From: Flavobacteriales bacterium
GTDB lineage: Bacteria; Bacteroidota; Bacteroidia; Flavobacteriales; Flavobacteriaceae
Direction of reading: 5' to 3'
Length of the DNA: 48,873 bases
NCBI GenBank assembly: GCA_004213965.1
Contig: SGZI01000002.1
Coordinates: 1 to 48,873 of the forward strand
Shown: positions 17,382 through 26,004 of the stretch, piece after piece
Position numbering within the stretch: position 1 is the first letter of the stretch
Layout of the letters: each line of letters opens with the position of its first letter
Program-made: the position numbers and the translations under genes
The notes under the pieces: generated by a model
The model's database searches: none
Told to the model about the DNA's origin: nothing
The model's input: only the letters and a program-made list of their open reading frames with translations

Positions 17382-19640
17382 ATGGTTTTTGATTTTGAAA
17401 TGATTGAAAAGGTTTATAATGACATTGTTAAGAATGTTGACAATGCAAGAAAATCTATTAAAACTCCTTTAACTCTTTCAGAAAAAATATTATATTCTCA
17501 TTTATGGAATGGTTTCGACAAACCATTTATAAGAGGTAAAGATTATGTTGATTTTAGACCAGACAGAATCGCATGTCAGGATGCTACAGCACAAATGGCA
17601 CTTCTTCAATTTATGCAAGCAGGTAAATCTAGAGTTTCTGTACCTACAACTGTTCATTGTGATCACTTAATACAAGCTAAACTAGGAGCCGTAAAAGATT
17701 TGAAAAGAGCAAACTCTGTTAGCAATGAGGTTTTCGAGTTTTTAAAAACTGTTTCAAACAAGTATGGAATAGGTTTTTGGAAACCTGGAGCTGGCATTAT
17801 TCATCAAGTTGTATTAGAAAACTATGCATTTCCTGGAGGAATGATGATTGGAACTGATTCACACACGGTAAATGCTGGTGGATTAGGTATGATAGCAATA
17901 GGTGTTGGTGGTGCTGATGCAGTTGATGTAATGGCTGGAATGCCTTGGGAATTAAAATTTCCAAAAATTATTGGTGTTAAATTAACTGGTAAGCTTTCAG
18001 GATGGACTGCTCCAAAAGATGTTATTTTAAAAGTTGCAGGAATTTTATCTGTTAAAGGAGGTACAGGATGTATAATTGAATATTTTGGTCCTGGTGCACA
18101 ATCCATGTCAGCTACTGGTAAAGGAACAATATGTAATATGGGCGCTGAAGTAGGAGCAACTACTTCTACTTTTGGATATGATGAATCAATGGAGAGATAC
18201 TTAAGAGCAACGGGAAGAAGTAAAGTTGCTGATGCTGCAAATAATATTAAAGAATATTTAACAGGAGATAAAGAGATTTATAATAATCCAGAAAAATATT
18301 TTGATCAATTAATAGAGATTGATTTAAATGAGTTAAAGCCTCATTTAAATGGACCTTTTACACCAGATTTAGCTACTCCTATTTCAGAAATGGGGAAGAA
18401 AGCTAAGGAAAATGATTGGCCTTTAGATGTTGATTGGGGATTAATAGGTTCTTGTACAAATTCATCATATGAAGATTTAACAAGAGCTGCTTCAATAGCA
18501 AAACAAGCAATAGAGAAAAAATTAAAAACAAAATCAGATTTTGGAATTAACCCTGGCTCTGAGCAAGTTAGATATACTGCAGAAAGAGATGGAATACTTA
18601 AAATATTTGAAGATTTAAATGCTACAATTTTTACTAATGCATGTGGACCATGCATAGGTCAATGGGATAGAAGTGATTTAAAAGGGGAGGAAAAAAATTC
18701 AATAGTTCATTCTTTTAATAGGAATTTTTCAAAACGTGCTGATGGAAATCCAAACACACACGCTTTTGTTGGATCTCCAGAGATTGTAGCTGCTATTGCA
18801 ATTTCAGGAAGACTAGATTTCGATCCTTTAAATGATAGTTTAATCAATGAAAAAGGTGAAGAGGTGATGCTTGATCCGCCTACAGGAATTGAATTACCAA
18901 AACAGGGGTTTGATTGCAAGGATTTTGGTTATATTGATCCTATATCTAATGGAAATAGTATTGAGGTAAAAGTAAATCCTAAATCCGATAGATTACAGTT
19001 GTTAGAACCATTTAAACCAATTGGAAATAATATAAAAGACGCAAGATTATTAATAAAAGCTTTTGGTAAATGTACCACTGATCATATATCTATGGCTGGT
19101 CCATGGTTAAGATATAGAGGCCACCTAGATAATATTTCTAATAATTGTTTGATAGGAGCTGTTAATGCATTTAATAAAAAAACAAATTTTGTAAAAAATC
19201 AACTTACTGGAGAATATGGAGGTGTTCCAGATGTTCAGAGATTTTATAAATCTAAAGGAATAGATACAGTTGTTGTTGGTGATCACAATTATGGCGAAGG
19301 TTCTTCTAGAGAACATGCAGCAATGGAGCCAAGACATTTAGGTGTTTGCGCTGTAATAGTTAAATCATTTGCTAGAATTCATGAAACAAATCTAAAAAAA
19401 CAAGGAATGTTAGCTCTAACATTTTCAAATGAATCTGATTATGATTTAATTCAGGAAAATGATAGAATCTCATTTATTGACTTAAAGGATTTTTCTCCTT
19501 CAAGACACCTGAAGGTTAGATTAAAACATGATGATGGTTCATATGATGTTATTAAGTTAAATCATTCATATAATTCTTCACAAATTGAATGGTATAATTT
19601 AGGTTCTGCTTTAAACCTTATAAAAAGACATGGTCGTTAG
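17382..19640 (+). CDS. acn: Aconitate hydratase (mitochondrial-type)
   Basis: Aconitase interconverts citrate and isocitrate using a [4Fe-4S] cluster. The 752-residue length and motifs match the mitochondrial-type enzyme common in Bacteroidota. They are [30 protein letters not shown], the first cluster cysteine in [17 protein letters not shown], the other two in [13 protein letters not shown], and the swivel-domain [22 protein letters not shown]. All three cluster cysteines are present. Its stop shares TTAG (19637-19640) with the convergent lycopene cyclase stop. It lies 6 nt after the SurA-like gene, so some read-through from that operon is likely. Confidence 0.96.
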   Translation: MVFDFEMIEKVYNDIVKNVDNARKSIKTPLTLSEKILYSHLWNGFDKPFIRGKDYVDFRPDRIACQDATAQMALLQFMQAGKSRVSVPTTVHCDHLIQAKLGAVKDLKRANSVSNEVFEFLKTVSNKYGIGFWKPGAGIIHQVVLENYAFPGGMMIGTDSHTVNAGGLGMIAIGVGGADAVDVMAGMPWELKFPKIIGVKLTGKLSGWTAPKDVILKVAGILSVKGGTGCIIEYFGPGAQSMSATGKGTICNMGAEVGATTSTFGYDESMERYLRATGRSKVADAANNIKEYLTGDKEIYNNPEKYFDQLIEIDLNELKPHLNGPFTPDLATPISEMGKKAKENDWPLDVDWGLIGSCTNSSYEDLTRAASIAKQAIEKKLKTKSDFGINPGSEQVRYTAERDGILKIFEDLNATIFTNACGPCIGQWDRSDLKGEEKNSIVHSFNRNFSKRADGNPNTHAFVGSPEIVAAIAISGRLDFDPLNDSLINEKGEEVMLDPPTGIELPKQGFDCKDFGYIDPISNGNSIEVKVNPKSDRLQLLEPFKPIGNNIKDARLLIKAFGKCTTDHISMAGPWLRYRGHLDNISNNCLIGAVNAFNKKTNFVKNQLTGEYGGVPDVQRFYKSKGIDTVVVGDHNYGEGSSREHAAMEPRHLGVCAVIVKSFARIHETNLKKQGMLALTFSNESDYDLIQENDRISFIDLKDFSPSRHLKVRLKHDDGSYDVIKLNHSYNSSQIEWYNLGSALNLIKRHGR

Positions 19641-20797
19641 TTTGCTTTTAGGCCAGTAAATAAATGTCTTAAGAAGCTTTTAACAAAATGAATTGAAAAT
19701 AACGATTTAATTATTTTTAATTCACTAAAAAAATCACTTTTCTCATCTAAAAATTCAAATATTTTATTAGTTGTATTTTTTCTAAATAATAAAGAAAATA
19801 ATTTTTCCCCAAACCAATTATTTTTTTCTAATACATCTAAAAATATTTTATCCATATGATAATATTTTAATTTGCTTTTAACTTTAATTAGAGTAACTCC
19901 TTTTTTTAATTGCCTAACTATTTTTTTGCTATTTCTTTCAGAATTCTTAAATGAGTATCCTGTTGAAGGTTTAACCCATCCACCTGCTGTTCCTATTTTG
20001 GTGATTCTGTCTGTTGTATGATTAAAAAATGGGTAATTAGTCATAGGAATTACCCCATATTCTTCATTTATAATAGAGTAATTATTGACGTTTAATATAT
20101 CCTTTATATATTTTTTTAATTTCAAATCATATTCCTTTGACTCTACCAATTCCTTTGTAAAGTATGTGTATTCAACAAGTGCTTTATTATTAGATATAGG
20201 TAACACATAAGTAAAAGCTGTTTTTTCAGTGTCACGGATTCTGTAATCCATTATTGTAAATGTCTTTGAATCAAATTTTGAAGCTTCAGTTTTAATAATC
20301 CATCCTTTAAAATGCTGTTTGATTGAAATATGATTATTTAAATTAATATTATTGGAAACTCTACTATCAAATACATGATCACACATATAGTTGGTTTTAT
20401 TAGCCACAACTATTACCTGATTATTCTCTTTTCTTATGTTTATCACATCATCCTTAATGAATTCTATATTACTGTTTGCTGAGATACTTTTTATTACATG
20501 TTTATGAAAATCTATAGATTTTATCATCTTGTATTTGTAATCTTTTAAATCAAGATTAATCACATGATCTTTGCAGATAAAACACCCATTTGACCATGAT
20601 TTTGTAATAATTTCATCCCATTTACCTTTACCTTTTTCCCAAAACGAGTAGCATTTTTCTTCATTTTTTTTTAACGATTTATCTATTAATAGAATCTTTT
20701 CTTTTCTAAAAAATTTGTCTTCAGAAATTGATTTAATTAAATGTAATCCAGAAGTTCCTGCACCTATAATAATATATTTAAAGTAAGGTTTTTTCAT
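19637..20797 (-). CDS. crtY: Lycopene beta-cyclase (CrtY/CrtL type)
   Basis: This flavoprotein closes both ends of lycopene to give beta-carotene. The 386-residue chain begins with the FAD-binding Rossmann motif [17 protein letters not shown] and continues with [11 protein letters not shown] and VFDSR. It then has [35 protein letters not shown] (the FAD/substrate motifs of CrtY-type cyclases), [13 protein letters not shown] and [15 protein letters not shown]. It is the last gene of crtI-crtB-crtZ-crtY, 29 nt after crtZ. Several segments are lysine-rich, but no key motif appears missing. Confidence 0.92.
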   Translation of the reverse strand: MKKPYFKYIIIGAGTSGLHLIKSISEDKFFRKEKILLIDKSLKKNEEKCYSFWEKGKGKWDEIITKSWSNGCFICKDHVINLDLKDYKYKMIKSIDFHKHVIKSISANSNIEFIKDDVINIRKENNQVIVVANKTNYMCDHVFDSRVSNNINLNNHISIKQHFKGWIIKTEASKFDSKTFTIMDYRIRDTEKTAFTYVLPISNNKALVEYTYFTKELVESKEYDLKLKKYIKDILNVNNYSIINEEYGVIPMTNYPFFNHTTDRITKIGTAGGWVKPSTGYSFKNSERNSKKIVRQLKKGVTLIKVKSKLKYYHMDKIFLDVLEKNNWFGEKLFSLLFRKNTTNKIFEFLDEKSDFFSELKIIKSLFSIHFVKSFLRHLFTGLKAN

Positions 20798-20826
20798 ATG
20801 CTATATAAAGTTGAGATTATATGATA

Positions 20827-21285
20827 CTACTTATAATAGTCTCTAAAATATTTTAATGGAGGTAATAACATCCCAAAACATTCTCCATCTTCTTTCCCTA
20901 TATGTTTGTGATGCATTTTATGAGCACGTCTAACTGCTTTAGCATACCAATTATTGGTGTTTCTAAATAATTTAAATCGTTGGTGAATTAGTATGTCATG
21001 AACAAGAAAATATGTTAATCCATATGCGAAAATTCCAAAACCAATAGCAAAACCATAAATAAAATTGTATTCAACTTCAGAATAGAAGAAACTCATACTT
21101 ACAAGTGCATAAAAAATAAAAAATAAGTCATTTCTTTCCCACCATGAATCATGATCTTTTTTATGATGATCTTTATGAACAGACCAAAGAAAGCCATGCA
21201 TAATATACTTATGTGAAAACCATGCCATAAATTCCATAAAACAGAAGGTTGAGATAAATACTATAATCCAATTTATAGTCTCCAT
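20827..21285 (-). CDS. crtZ: Beta-carotene hydroxylase
   Basis: CrtZ is a di-iron membrane hydroxylase that adds 3-hydroxyl groups to both rings of beta-carotene, giving zeaxanthin. The 152-residue protein has all histidine clusters of the family: H25-KYIM-H30, H37-KD-H40-H41, H96-DILI-H101 and H122-KM-H125-H126. About three to four hydrophobic helices separate them. It lies directly downstream of crtB, with one base between stop and start regions (crtB stop at 21286). No ketolase (crtW) is in the operon, so zeaxanthin is the predicted end product here. Confidence 0.95.
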   Translation of the reverse strand: METINWIIVFISTFCFMEFMAWFSHKYIMHGFLWSVHKDHHKKDHDSWWERNDLFFIFYALVSMSFFYSEVEYNFIYGFAIGFGIFAYGLTYFLVHDILIHQRFKLFRNTNNWYAKAVRRAHKMHHKHIGKEDGECFGMLLPPLKYFRDYYK

Positions 21286-22125
21286 TTACAATAGATTTAA
21301 TTGATATTTGACATAACTTCTTGTAAGAAGTTCAATTTTTTTTAGATTAGGAACTCTAATTCTGCTATTTTTTATCTCTGGTGCAGGTGTGTTTTTTAAT
21401 TTTTTCAATAATTGATTGTAATACCTGTATGCCATAAATACACCAAACTTAGCTTCAATTGGCAGTAATTTTATACCTGTTAATGCATTTTTAAAATCCA
21501 TTTCAATATCAGTAATAATTTCCTTTTTTGTACTTTCATTTAGATTATTTAGTTGAATATTTGGAAAATATGATCTTTTTAAAATCTCAATATCTAATTT
21601 ATAATCTCTTAAAAAATTTACTTTTTGAAATGCAGAGCCTAATCGCATAGCATAATTCTTAAGTATTTTATATTTTTTTTCATCTCCTTTGACAAATACT
21701 TTTAAACACATTAAACCAACTACATCTGCTGATCCATAGATATAATTTTCATACTCCTTTTGTGTATTATATTTTGTAACTGTAAGATCTTTTCTCATGC
21801 TATCCATGAATGCAGTTACAAGCTCTTTATTAATGTTATATTTATGATAGGTTATTTGAAATGAATTTAGTATTGGATTTATATGTATTTTATTTTTTAA
21901 TGCTCGCTCTAAATCATTATTAAATTCTTCAAATAGCATACTTCTATCATAATCATGGAATGAGTCAACAATCTCATCAGCAAATCTTACAAACCCATAA
22001 ATATTATATATATCCTGTCGGATATTTTTTGATAACATTTTACAAGCCATTGAAAATGATGTACTATAGGTATTAGTAACTTTCTTGCTGCAGCTATATG
22101 AAACTTCGTCAAATACTTTTTTCAT
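21286..22125 (-). CDS. crtB: Phytoene synthase
   Basis: CrtB joins two geranylgeranyl diphosphates to phytoene, the first committed step of carotenoid synthesis. The 279-residue protein has the trans-isoprenyl-diphosphate-synthase fold. Visible are the start-region STSFSMACKML, the first Asp-rich motif in YGFVRFADEIVDSFHDYD, then YIYGSADVVGLMCLKVF, and the second aspartate motif in LGSAFQKVNFLRDYKLDIE followed by RSYFP. It is second in the crt operon, 38 nt after crtI. Confidence 0.95.
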   Translation of the reverse strand: MKKVFDEVSYSCSKKVTNTYSTSFSMACKMLSKNIRQDIYNIYGFVRFADEIVDSFHDYDRSMLFEEFNNDLERALKNKIHINPILNSFQITYHKYNINKELVTAFMDSMRKDLTVTKYNTQKEYENYIYGSADVVGLMCLKVFVKGDEKKYKILKNYAMRLGSAFQKVNFLRDYKLDIEILKRSYFPNIQLNNLNESTKKEIITDIEMDFKNALTGIKLLPIEAKFGVFMAYRYYNQLLKKLKNTPAPEIKNSRIRVPNLKKIELLTRSYVKYQLNLL

Positions 22126-22163
22126 CTTTAAAACACTATCTGTTTACAATTTAAAAATAATTT

Positions 22164-23633
22164 TTAATTTTCTTCATATTTCATTACTAAATCACTTACA
22201 AGTTTGCCTGAAACTAAAGCTGGAGGTACTCCAGGACCTGGCACAGTTAGTTGTCCGCAGAAGTAAAGATTAGAGACTTTCTTGCTTTTAAGTCTTGGTC
22301 TTAAAAATGCTGTTTGGAATAATGTATTTGCTAAACCATAGGCATTTCCTTTGTATGAGTTATAATCATTAATAAAATCATTTACACAGTAGCTTTCTTG
22401 ATAGATTATATTATCTGTCAAGTCTTGTTTAGTTATTTTTTCAAGTTTATTAATTAGTATATCAAAATATTTATCTCTTATTTGTTGATTATCTTCAAGA
22501 TTTGGAGCAATTGGAATAAGAAAAACTCCATTCTCACAACCCTCTGGCGCAGTGTGCTTATGAGTTTTAGATGTAAAACTTGCATATAGTAATGGATTAG
22601 TTGGCCATTTAGGATCATCATAAATTTCAACTGCATGTTGATCAAAATCTGTATCAAAAATTAAGTTATGATGCTCTATGTTATTTAATTTTTTATTAAA
22701 CCCAACATAAAACAATAAAGATGAAGGCGCTAGTGTTCTTTTATTCCAATAGTTTTCACTGTACTGTCTCAGATTCTTTGGAAGTAATTTTTCTGTAAAA
22801 TTATAATCTGCACCAGATATCACAATATCACACTCAATAAAATTTTCATTAATTTCTAAGCCTACTAATTTATTGTCCTTTGTTATGATTTTTTTTACAT
22901 CAGAATTGTTTTTATATGAAACTCCTAGAGATTTTCCTAATGAAATCATTCCTTGAACAACATCATAAAATCCATTTTTAGGTTGAAATGTTCCTAATCC
23001 AAAATCTGCAAAATTCATAAAATTGTAAAATGCAGGGGTGTCTGAGGGTTTTGCTCCTAGAAATAATACAGGAAATTCAAGAATAGCTCTAAGCATCGGA
23101 TTTTTAAAATCTTTTCTAACTTCTCTTCTAATATTTGTAAGGAAGTATCGAACCTTTTTAATTGTATCTATTGTTATTAGTTCCAGAGGAGATTCACCGG
23201 GCATTTTATATATCATATCTAATACAGCAACCCTATAATTGTCTTTAGCATTATGAATAAATTTTTTAAGCTTGTCAGAGCTGCCTGCTTCTATTCTCTC
23301 AAATCTTTCACAAATTTTTTCAAGAGAATCTTCAATTGGAATAGTGTTATTATCATTGAAATAAACTGAATATCCAGGATTTAGCTTTGTTAATTGATAA
23401 TAATCACTAGTTTTTTTATTAAAATCATTGAAAAAATTTTCAAAAACATCGGGCATCCAATAAAAGCTTGGCCCCATATCAAACGTAAACCCTTTTGCTT
23501 TTAATTGTCGAGCTCTTCCACCAAATTCATTATTTTTCTCAAATACTGTAACCTTATTTCCTTGCTTAGCTAAATAACATGCTGCAGACAATGAGGAAAA
23601 GCCAGAACCAATAATTGATATGGATTTATTCAT
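22164..23633 (-). CDS. crtI: Phytoene desaturase
   Basis: CrtI oxidises phytoene to lycopene. The 489-residue protein begins with an FAD-binding Rossmann motif (SISIIGSGFSSLSAACYLAKQGNKVTVFEKN) and GGRARQLKAKGFTFDMGPSFYWMPDVFE. It ends with the family C-terminal FAD signature NLYFCGQLTVPGPGVPPALVSGKLVSDLV. Length is normal for bacterial CrtI. It is the first gene of the crt operon. Only 26 nt separate its ATG from the 3' end of tRNA-Leu on the same strand, leaving no room for a separate promoter unless one lies inside the tRNA gene. Confidence 0.96.
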   Translation of the reverse strand: MNKSISIIGSGFSSLSAACYLAKQGNKVTVFEKNNEFGGRARQLKAKGFTFDMGPSFYWMPDVFENFFNDFNKKTSDYYQLTKLNPGYSVYFNDNNTIPIEDSLEKICERFERIEAGSSDKLKKFIHNAKDNYRVAVLDMIYKMPGESPLELITIDTIKKVRYFLTNIRREVRKDFKNPMLRAILEFPVLFLGAKPSDTPAFYNFMNFADFGLGTFQPKNGFYDVVQGMISLGKSLGVSYKNNSDVKKIITKDNKLVGLEINENFIECDIVISGADYNFTEKLLPKNLRQYSENYWNKRTLAPSSLLFYVGFNKKLNNIEHHNLIFDTDFDQHAVEIYDDPKWPTNPLLYASFTSKTHKHTAPEGCENGVFLIPIAPNLEDNQQIRDKYFDILINKLEKITKQDLTDNIIYQESYCVNDFINDYNSYKGNAYGLANTLFQTAFLRPRLKSKKVSNLYFCGQLTVPGPGVPPALVSGKLVSDLVMKYEEN

Positions 23634-23659
23634 AGTTAAATTATTCTTGATGGTCTTTG

Positions 23660-23745
23660 TGCGTACGAGAAGACTCGAACTTCCACAACTTATTAAAGTT
23701 ATTAGGCCCTCAACCTAACGCGTCTACCAATTCCGCCACGTACGC
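23660..23745 (-). tRNA. tRNA-Leu (GAG)
   Basis: An 86-nt cloverleaf on the minus strand. Acceptor stem is GCGTACG with CGTACGC, discriminator A. The D arm contains AATTGGTAGACGC, the anticodon stem TTAGG/CCTAA encloses TTGAGGG (anticodon GAG), a long class II variable arm follows, and the T loop is GTTCGAGTC-like. The 3' CCA is not encoded. It follows tRNA-Lys after 31 nt and precedes crtI by 26 nt. Confidence 0.95.
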
Positions 23746-23776
23746 TTAATTAAGCTTGTTGGCTTGAACTAATTTG

Positions 23777-23849
23777 TGACCTGGCTGGGGCTCGAACCCA
23801 GGACCCTCTCCTTAAAAGGGAGATGCTCTACCAACTGAGCTACCAGGTC
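23777..23849 (-). tRNA. tRNA-Lys (TTT)
   Basis: A 73-nt cloverleaf on the minus strand. Acceptor stem is GACCTGG/CCAGGTC with discriminator A, D stem GCTC/GAGC, anticodon stem TCTCC/GGAGA around CTTTTAA (anticodon TTT), and T arm CTGGG-TTCGAGC-CCCAG. CCA is not encoded. It is first in the tRNA-Lys/tRNA-Leu unit and has a near-ideal promoter 24 nt upstream. Confidence 0.97.
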
Positions 23850-23873
23850 AAAATTAACTCATATATAAGGCTG

Positions 23874-23903
23874 CAAATATAAAATCTTTAATTTATATTA
23901 CAA
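23874..23903 (-). promoter_or_regulatory. Promoter of the tRNA-Lys/tRNA-Leu (and probably crt) unit
   Basis: On the minus strand TTG (23903-23901) is followed after exactly 19 nt by TATATTTG (23881-23874), the Bacteroidota -33/-7 arrangement. It lies 24 nt before tRNA-Lys. The same TTG-N19-TAnnTTTG spacing is seen at rplS. Confidence 0.8.
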
Positions 23904-23935
23904 TGAAATTTATATATTAATATCGAAGCTTTAAT

Positions 23936-24448
23936 ATGATTATAGTTCTTGTAGGTTACAATGATTCAAATAAAACAAATGTTGCTAAAATGATTGCCAA
24001 TAAATTAGGTTTAAATTTTGTTGATTTACACCAGTTAATTGAAAAAGAAGAAAAATTAAGTATAGCAAAAATATTAAAAACTAAGGGAGATGTAATATTT
24101 AGAAAAATTGAGAATTATTATCTTAAAAAGATATTAAAAAATAAAAATAAAATTGTTTTATCTGTTGAAGAAGGCACTCCTTGCTATTCTAATAACATTA
24201 ATCTTATAACAGGGGAAAACATTGTAAGTATATATTTAAAATACTCATTAAGTAATCTTGTAGACATCTTATTTAAAAATCCTCCTATTATTGTAAGAAA
24301 TTTTTCAAAAGATAAGCTAAAGGAATATATAGCAAAACATTTATTTGAAAGAAATTTGTATTATGAAAAGAGCAAAATCATTATTGATTGTACACATAAA
24401 TCAGAAACTAAGATAATTAATGAGATACTGATTAAATTAAATAATTAA
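23936..24448 (+). CDS. aroK: Shikimate kinase homologue with degenerate active site
   Basis: Shikimate kinase phosphorylates shikimate with ATP in aromatic amino acid synthesis. The 170-residue length, overall pattern and phrases GDVIFRKIENYYLKKIL, GTPCYSNN and HLFERNLYYEKSKIIID place this in the AroK family of Bacteroidota. The signatures are damaged. Walker A reads GYNDSNKT (residues 7-14; the glycine before Lys is Asn). The DxD pair reads D30-L-H32. The shikimate-binding GGG reads E78-E79-G80. The RP of the lid reads P116-P117. R56 and R139 remain. The frame is open and codon use is native, so this is not simple recent decay. It may be inactive, retargeted, or weakly active. It converges on the phosphoribosyltransferase gene with a 12-nt overlap. 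Confidence 0.8.
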   Translation: MIIVLVGYNDSNKTNVAKMIANKLGLNFVDLHQLIEKEEKLSIAKILKTKGDVIFRKIENYYLKKILKNKNKIVLSVEEGTPCYSNNINLITGENIVSIYLKYSLSNLVDILFKNPPIIVRNFSKDKLKEYIAKHLFERNLYYEKSKIIIDCTHKSETKIINEILIKLNN

Positions 24449-24937
24449 TGCTTCTATCTTAGACCCTTTAAATTCAACTAGTACATGGTTTTGCATAGAA
24501 GTTGATAGAGAAACTCCTTTAAAATCGGCCTTTACTGGAAATTTTTTGTGATTTCTATTTACTAATACAGCTGTTTTAAACTGTATTAATTCTACTTCAA
24601 GAAAGTGCTTCACTCCATAAACCAGTGTTGATCCAGAATTTAATACATCATCAATTAAAACAACTGATTTATTTGTGTAGATCTCTTTATTAATAGAAGT
24701 TTTAATAGGATTTCTTGGATTTTTTTTATCAATAATCACTTTACACAAAACAACTTCTATTTTAGAGATTTTATTAAGAATCTTCTTTATCTCTTGGGCA
24801 ATTTTATAGCCATTAGATTCAATACCAGCAATAACAATTTCAGAGTTTTTCATATTTGCTTCTAATATTTGATATGAAATTCTCTTTAGTTTACTTCTAA
24901 TTTGAGTGTCATTAAGTATTATAGTTTTGTCTCCCAT
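24437..24937 (-). CDS. Phosphoribosyltransferase family protein (PyrR-like)
   Basis: The 166-residue type I phosphoribosyltransferase has the PRPP-binding loop VVLIDDVLNSGSTLVYGV and the hood-region IVIAGIESNGYKIAQEI. Near the C-terminus are AVLVNRNHKKFPVKADFKG and VLVEFKG. It resembles PyrR/Hpt-type enzymes annotated in flavobacteria next to shikimate kinase. Whether it is a uracil or purine phosphoribosyltransferase or a regulator cannot be decided from sequence alone. It is convergent with the shikimate kinase homologue and divergent from the FKBP lipoprotein gene. Confidence 0.85.
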   Translation of the reverse strand: MGDKTIILNDTQIRSKLKRISYQILEANMKNSEIVIAGIESNGYKIAQEIKKILNKISKIEVVLCKVIIDKKNPRNPIKTSINKEIYTNKSVVLIDDVLNSGSTLVYGVKHFLEVELIQFKTAVLVNRNHKKFPVKADFKGVSLSTSMQNHVLVEFKGSKIEALII

Positions 24938-24975
24938 TTATATATAAATTTAACTACTTAAAAGATTGTTAAAAC

Positions 24976-25008
24976 TTGACAATTTACAATATAATAATTG
25001 TACTTTTG
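24976..25008 (+). promoter_or_regulatory. Promoter of the FKBP-type lipoprotein gene
   Basis: TTG (24976-24978) is followed after 22 nt by TACTTTTG (25001-25008), an exact TAnnTTTG -7 element. The gene start at 25027 would give a leader of roughly 10-15 nt. The TTG was offered as a start codon by a naive reading but belongs to the promoter. Confidence 0.55.
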
Positions 25009-25026
25009 CATGTAAAATTAAAGCAA

Positions 25027-26004
25027 ATGAGATATAAAGTACATTTTTTTTTCTTTTTATTTTTAGTTTTATTTTACTCATGCCCTGATGATCCAGATGA
25101 TGGATTAGTAGAGATTCCTGAAAATGACAGAACTGAACAACAACTTATTGATAAAGATTCTCTTTTAGGCTATTTCGATACTCATTACTATAATTCTGCT
25201 TATCTAGAAAACAATCCAGGTTTCACTTTAGATGAAATTATCATATCTGAATTACCTGAAGATGGAAATTTGCCTGATCCAGACCAAAACACTATTCTTA
25301 GTGATGATATAATAACATTAACTACTACATACTTTGATATTGAATATGAATATTATATTATAAAAATTTCTCAAGGAGAATCTGAAACGTCACCAAATTT
25401 TTCAGATAGAGTTAGAGTTAACTATGAAGGAAGTCTTATGGATGGAATTATATTTGATAGTGCTTCAACTCCTGTAGATTTTGATTTAACCAATACAATT
25501 GCTGGATGGGGTAGGGTACTTCCTGAATTTAATAATGCTACAGGTTTTGTAGTTAATAATGATGGAACTGTTGATTATAACAATCCAGGTATTGGGATAA
25601 TGTTCTTACCTTCTGGGATGGGATATTATTCTAGTGCAGCAGGATCAGTACCAGTATATTCAAATCTTATCTTTAAATTTAAACTCTTAGAATCTGAAGA
25701 AAATGATCATGATTATGATAATGTTCCTTCTCATTTAGAAGATTTAGATGGGAATCTAGACTTAACTGATGATAATACTGATGATGATCCATATGCAGAT
25801 TTTGTCGATAGTGATGATGATAATGATGGTACATTAACAATTGATGAGGACCTTGAGCCTGATACAGATTTAACGGATGACAGAGATGGAGATGGAGATC
25901 CTACAAATGATATAGGGGATGGAGATCCTACAAATGATGACACTGACGGCGATGGTATTCCTAATTACTTAGACACAGACAATACTGAATCAAGAGACGA
26001 TTAA
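25027..26004 (+). CDS. FKBP-type peptidyl-prolyl isomerase lipoprotein with Asp-rich calcium-type tail
   Basis: Started at ATG 25027 (325 residues) so that the lipoprotein signal MRYKVHFFFFLFLVLFYSC is N-terminal; an upstream TTG is promoter DNA. A single FKBP domain (about residues 110-220) is recognisable by SDRVRVNYEGSLMDGIIFDSA, TIAGWGRVLPEF and GIGIMFLPSGMGYYS. It is weaker than classic FKBP but resembles flavobacterial FKBP lipoproteins. The C-terminal hundred residues are thrombospondin type 3-like Asp repeats (DNDGTLTIDEDLEPDTDLTDD, DGDGIPNYLDTD) that likely bind calcium. Tail DNA contains a 21-bp direct repeat. Probable role is folding or stabilising surface proteins. Its stop overlaps the convergent transketolase stop by 4 nt. 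Confidence 0.85.
   Translation: MRYKVHFFFFLFLVLFYSCPDDPDDGLVEIPENDRTEQQLIDKDSLLGYFDTHYYNSAYLENNPGFTLDEIIISELPEDGNLPDPDQNTILSDDIITLTTTYFDIEYEYYIIKISQGESETSPNFSDRVRVNYEGSLMDGIIFDSASTPVDFDLTNTIAGWGRVLPEFNNATGFVVNNDGTVDYNNPGIGIMFLPSGMGYYSSAAGSVPVYSNLIFKFKLLESEENDHDYDNVPSHLEDLDGNLDLTDDNTDDDPYADFVDSDDDNDGTLTIDEDLEPDTDLTDDRDGDGDPTNDIGDGDPTNDDTDGDGIPNYLDTDNTESRDD
25891..25938 (+). repeat. 21-bp direct repeat in the Asp-rich tail
   Basis: GATGGAGATCCTACAAATGA plus T occurs at 25891-25911 and again at 25918-25938, a 27-nt period in frame. Each copy encodes DGDPTND, a calcium-loop unit. Exact identity over 21 bp indicates recent duplication by slippage. Confidence 0.85.

Noticed and set aside
25731-25943. 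Minus-strand Ser-rich 70-residue ORF
   Set aside because: It is the complement of the Asp codon repeats in the FKBP lipoprotein tail (GAT/GAC read as ATC/GTC and TCA/TCT in other frames).
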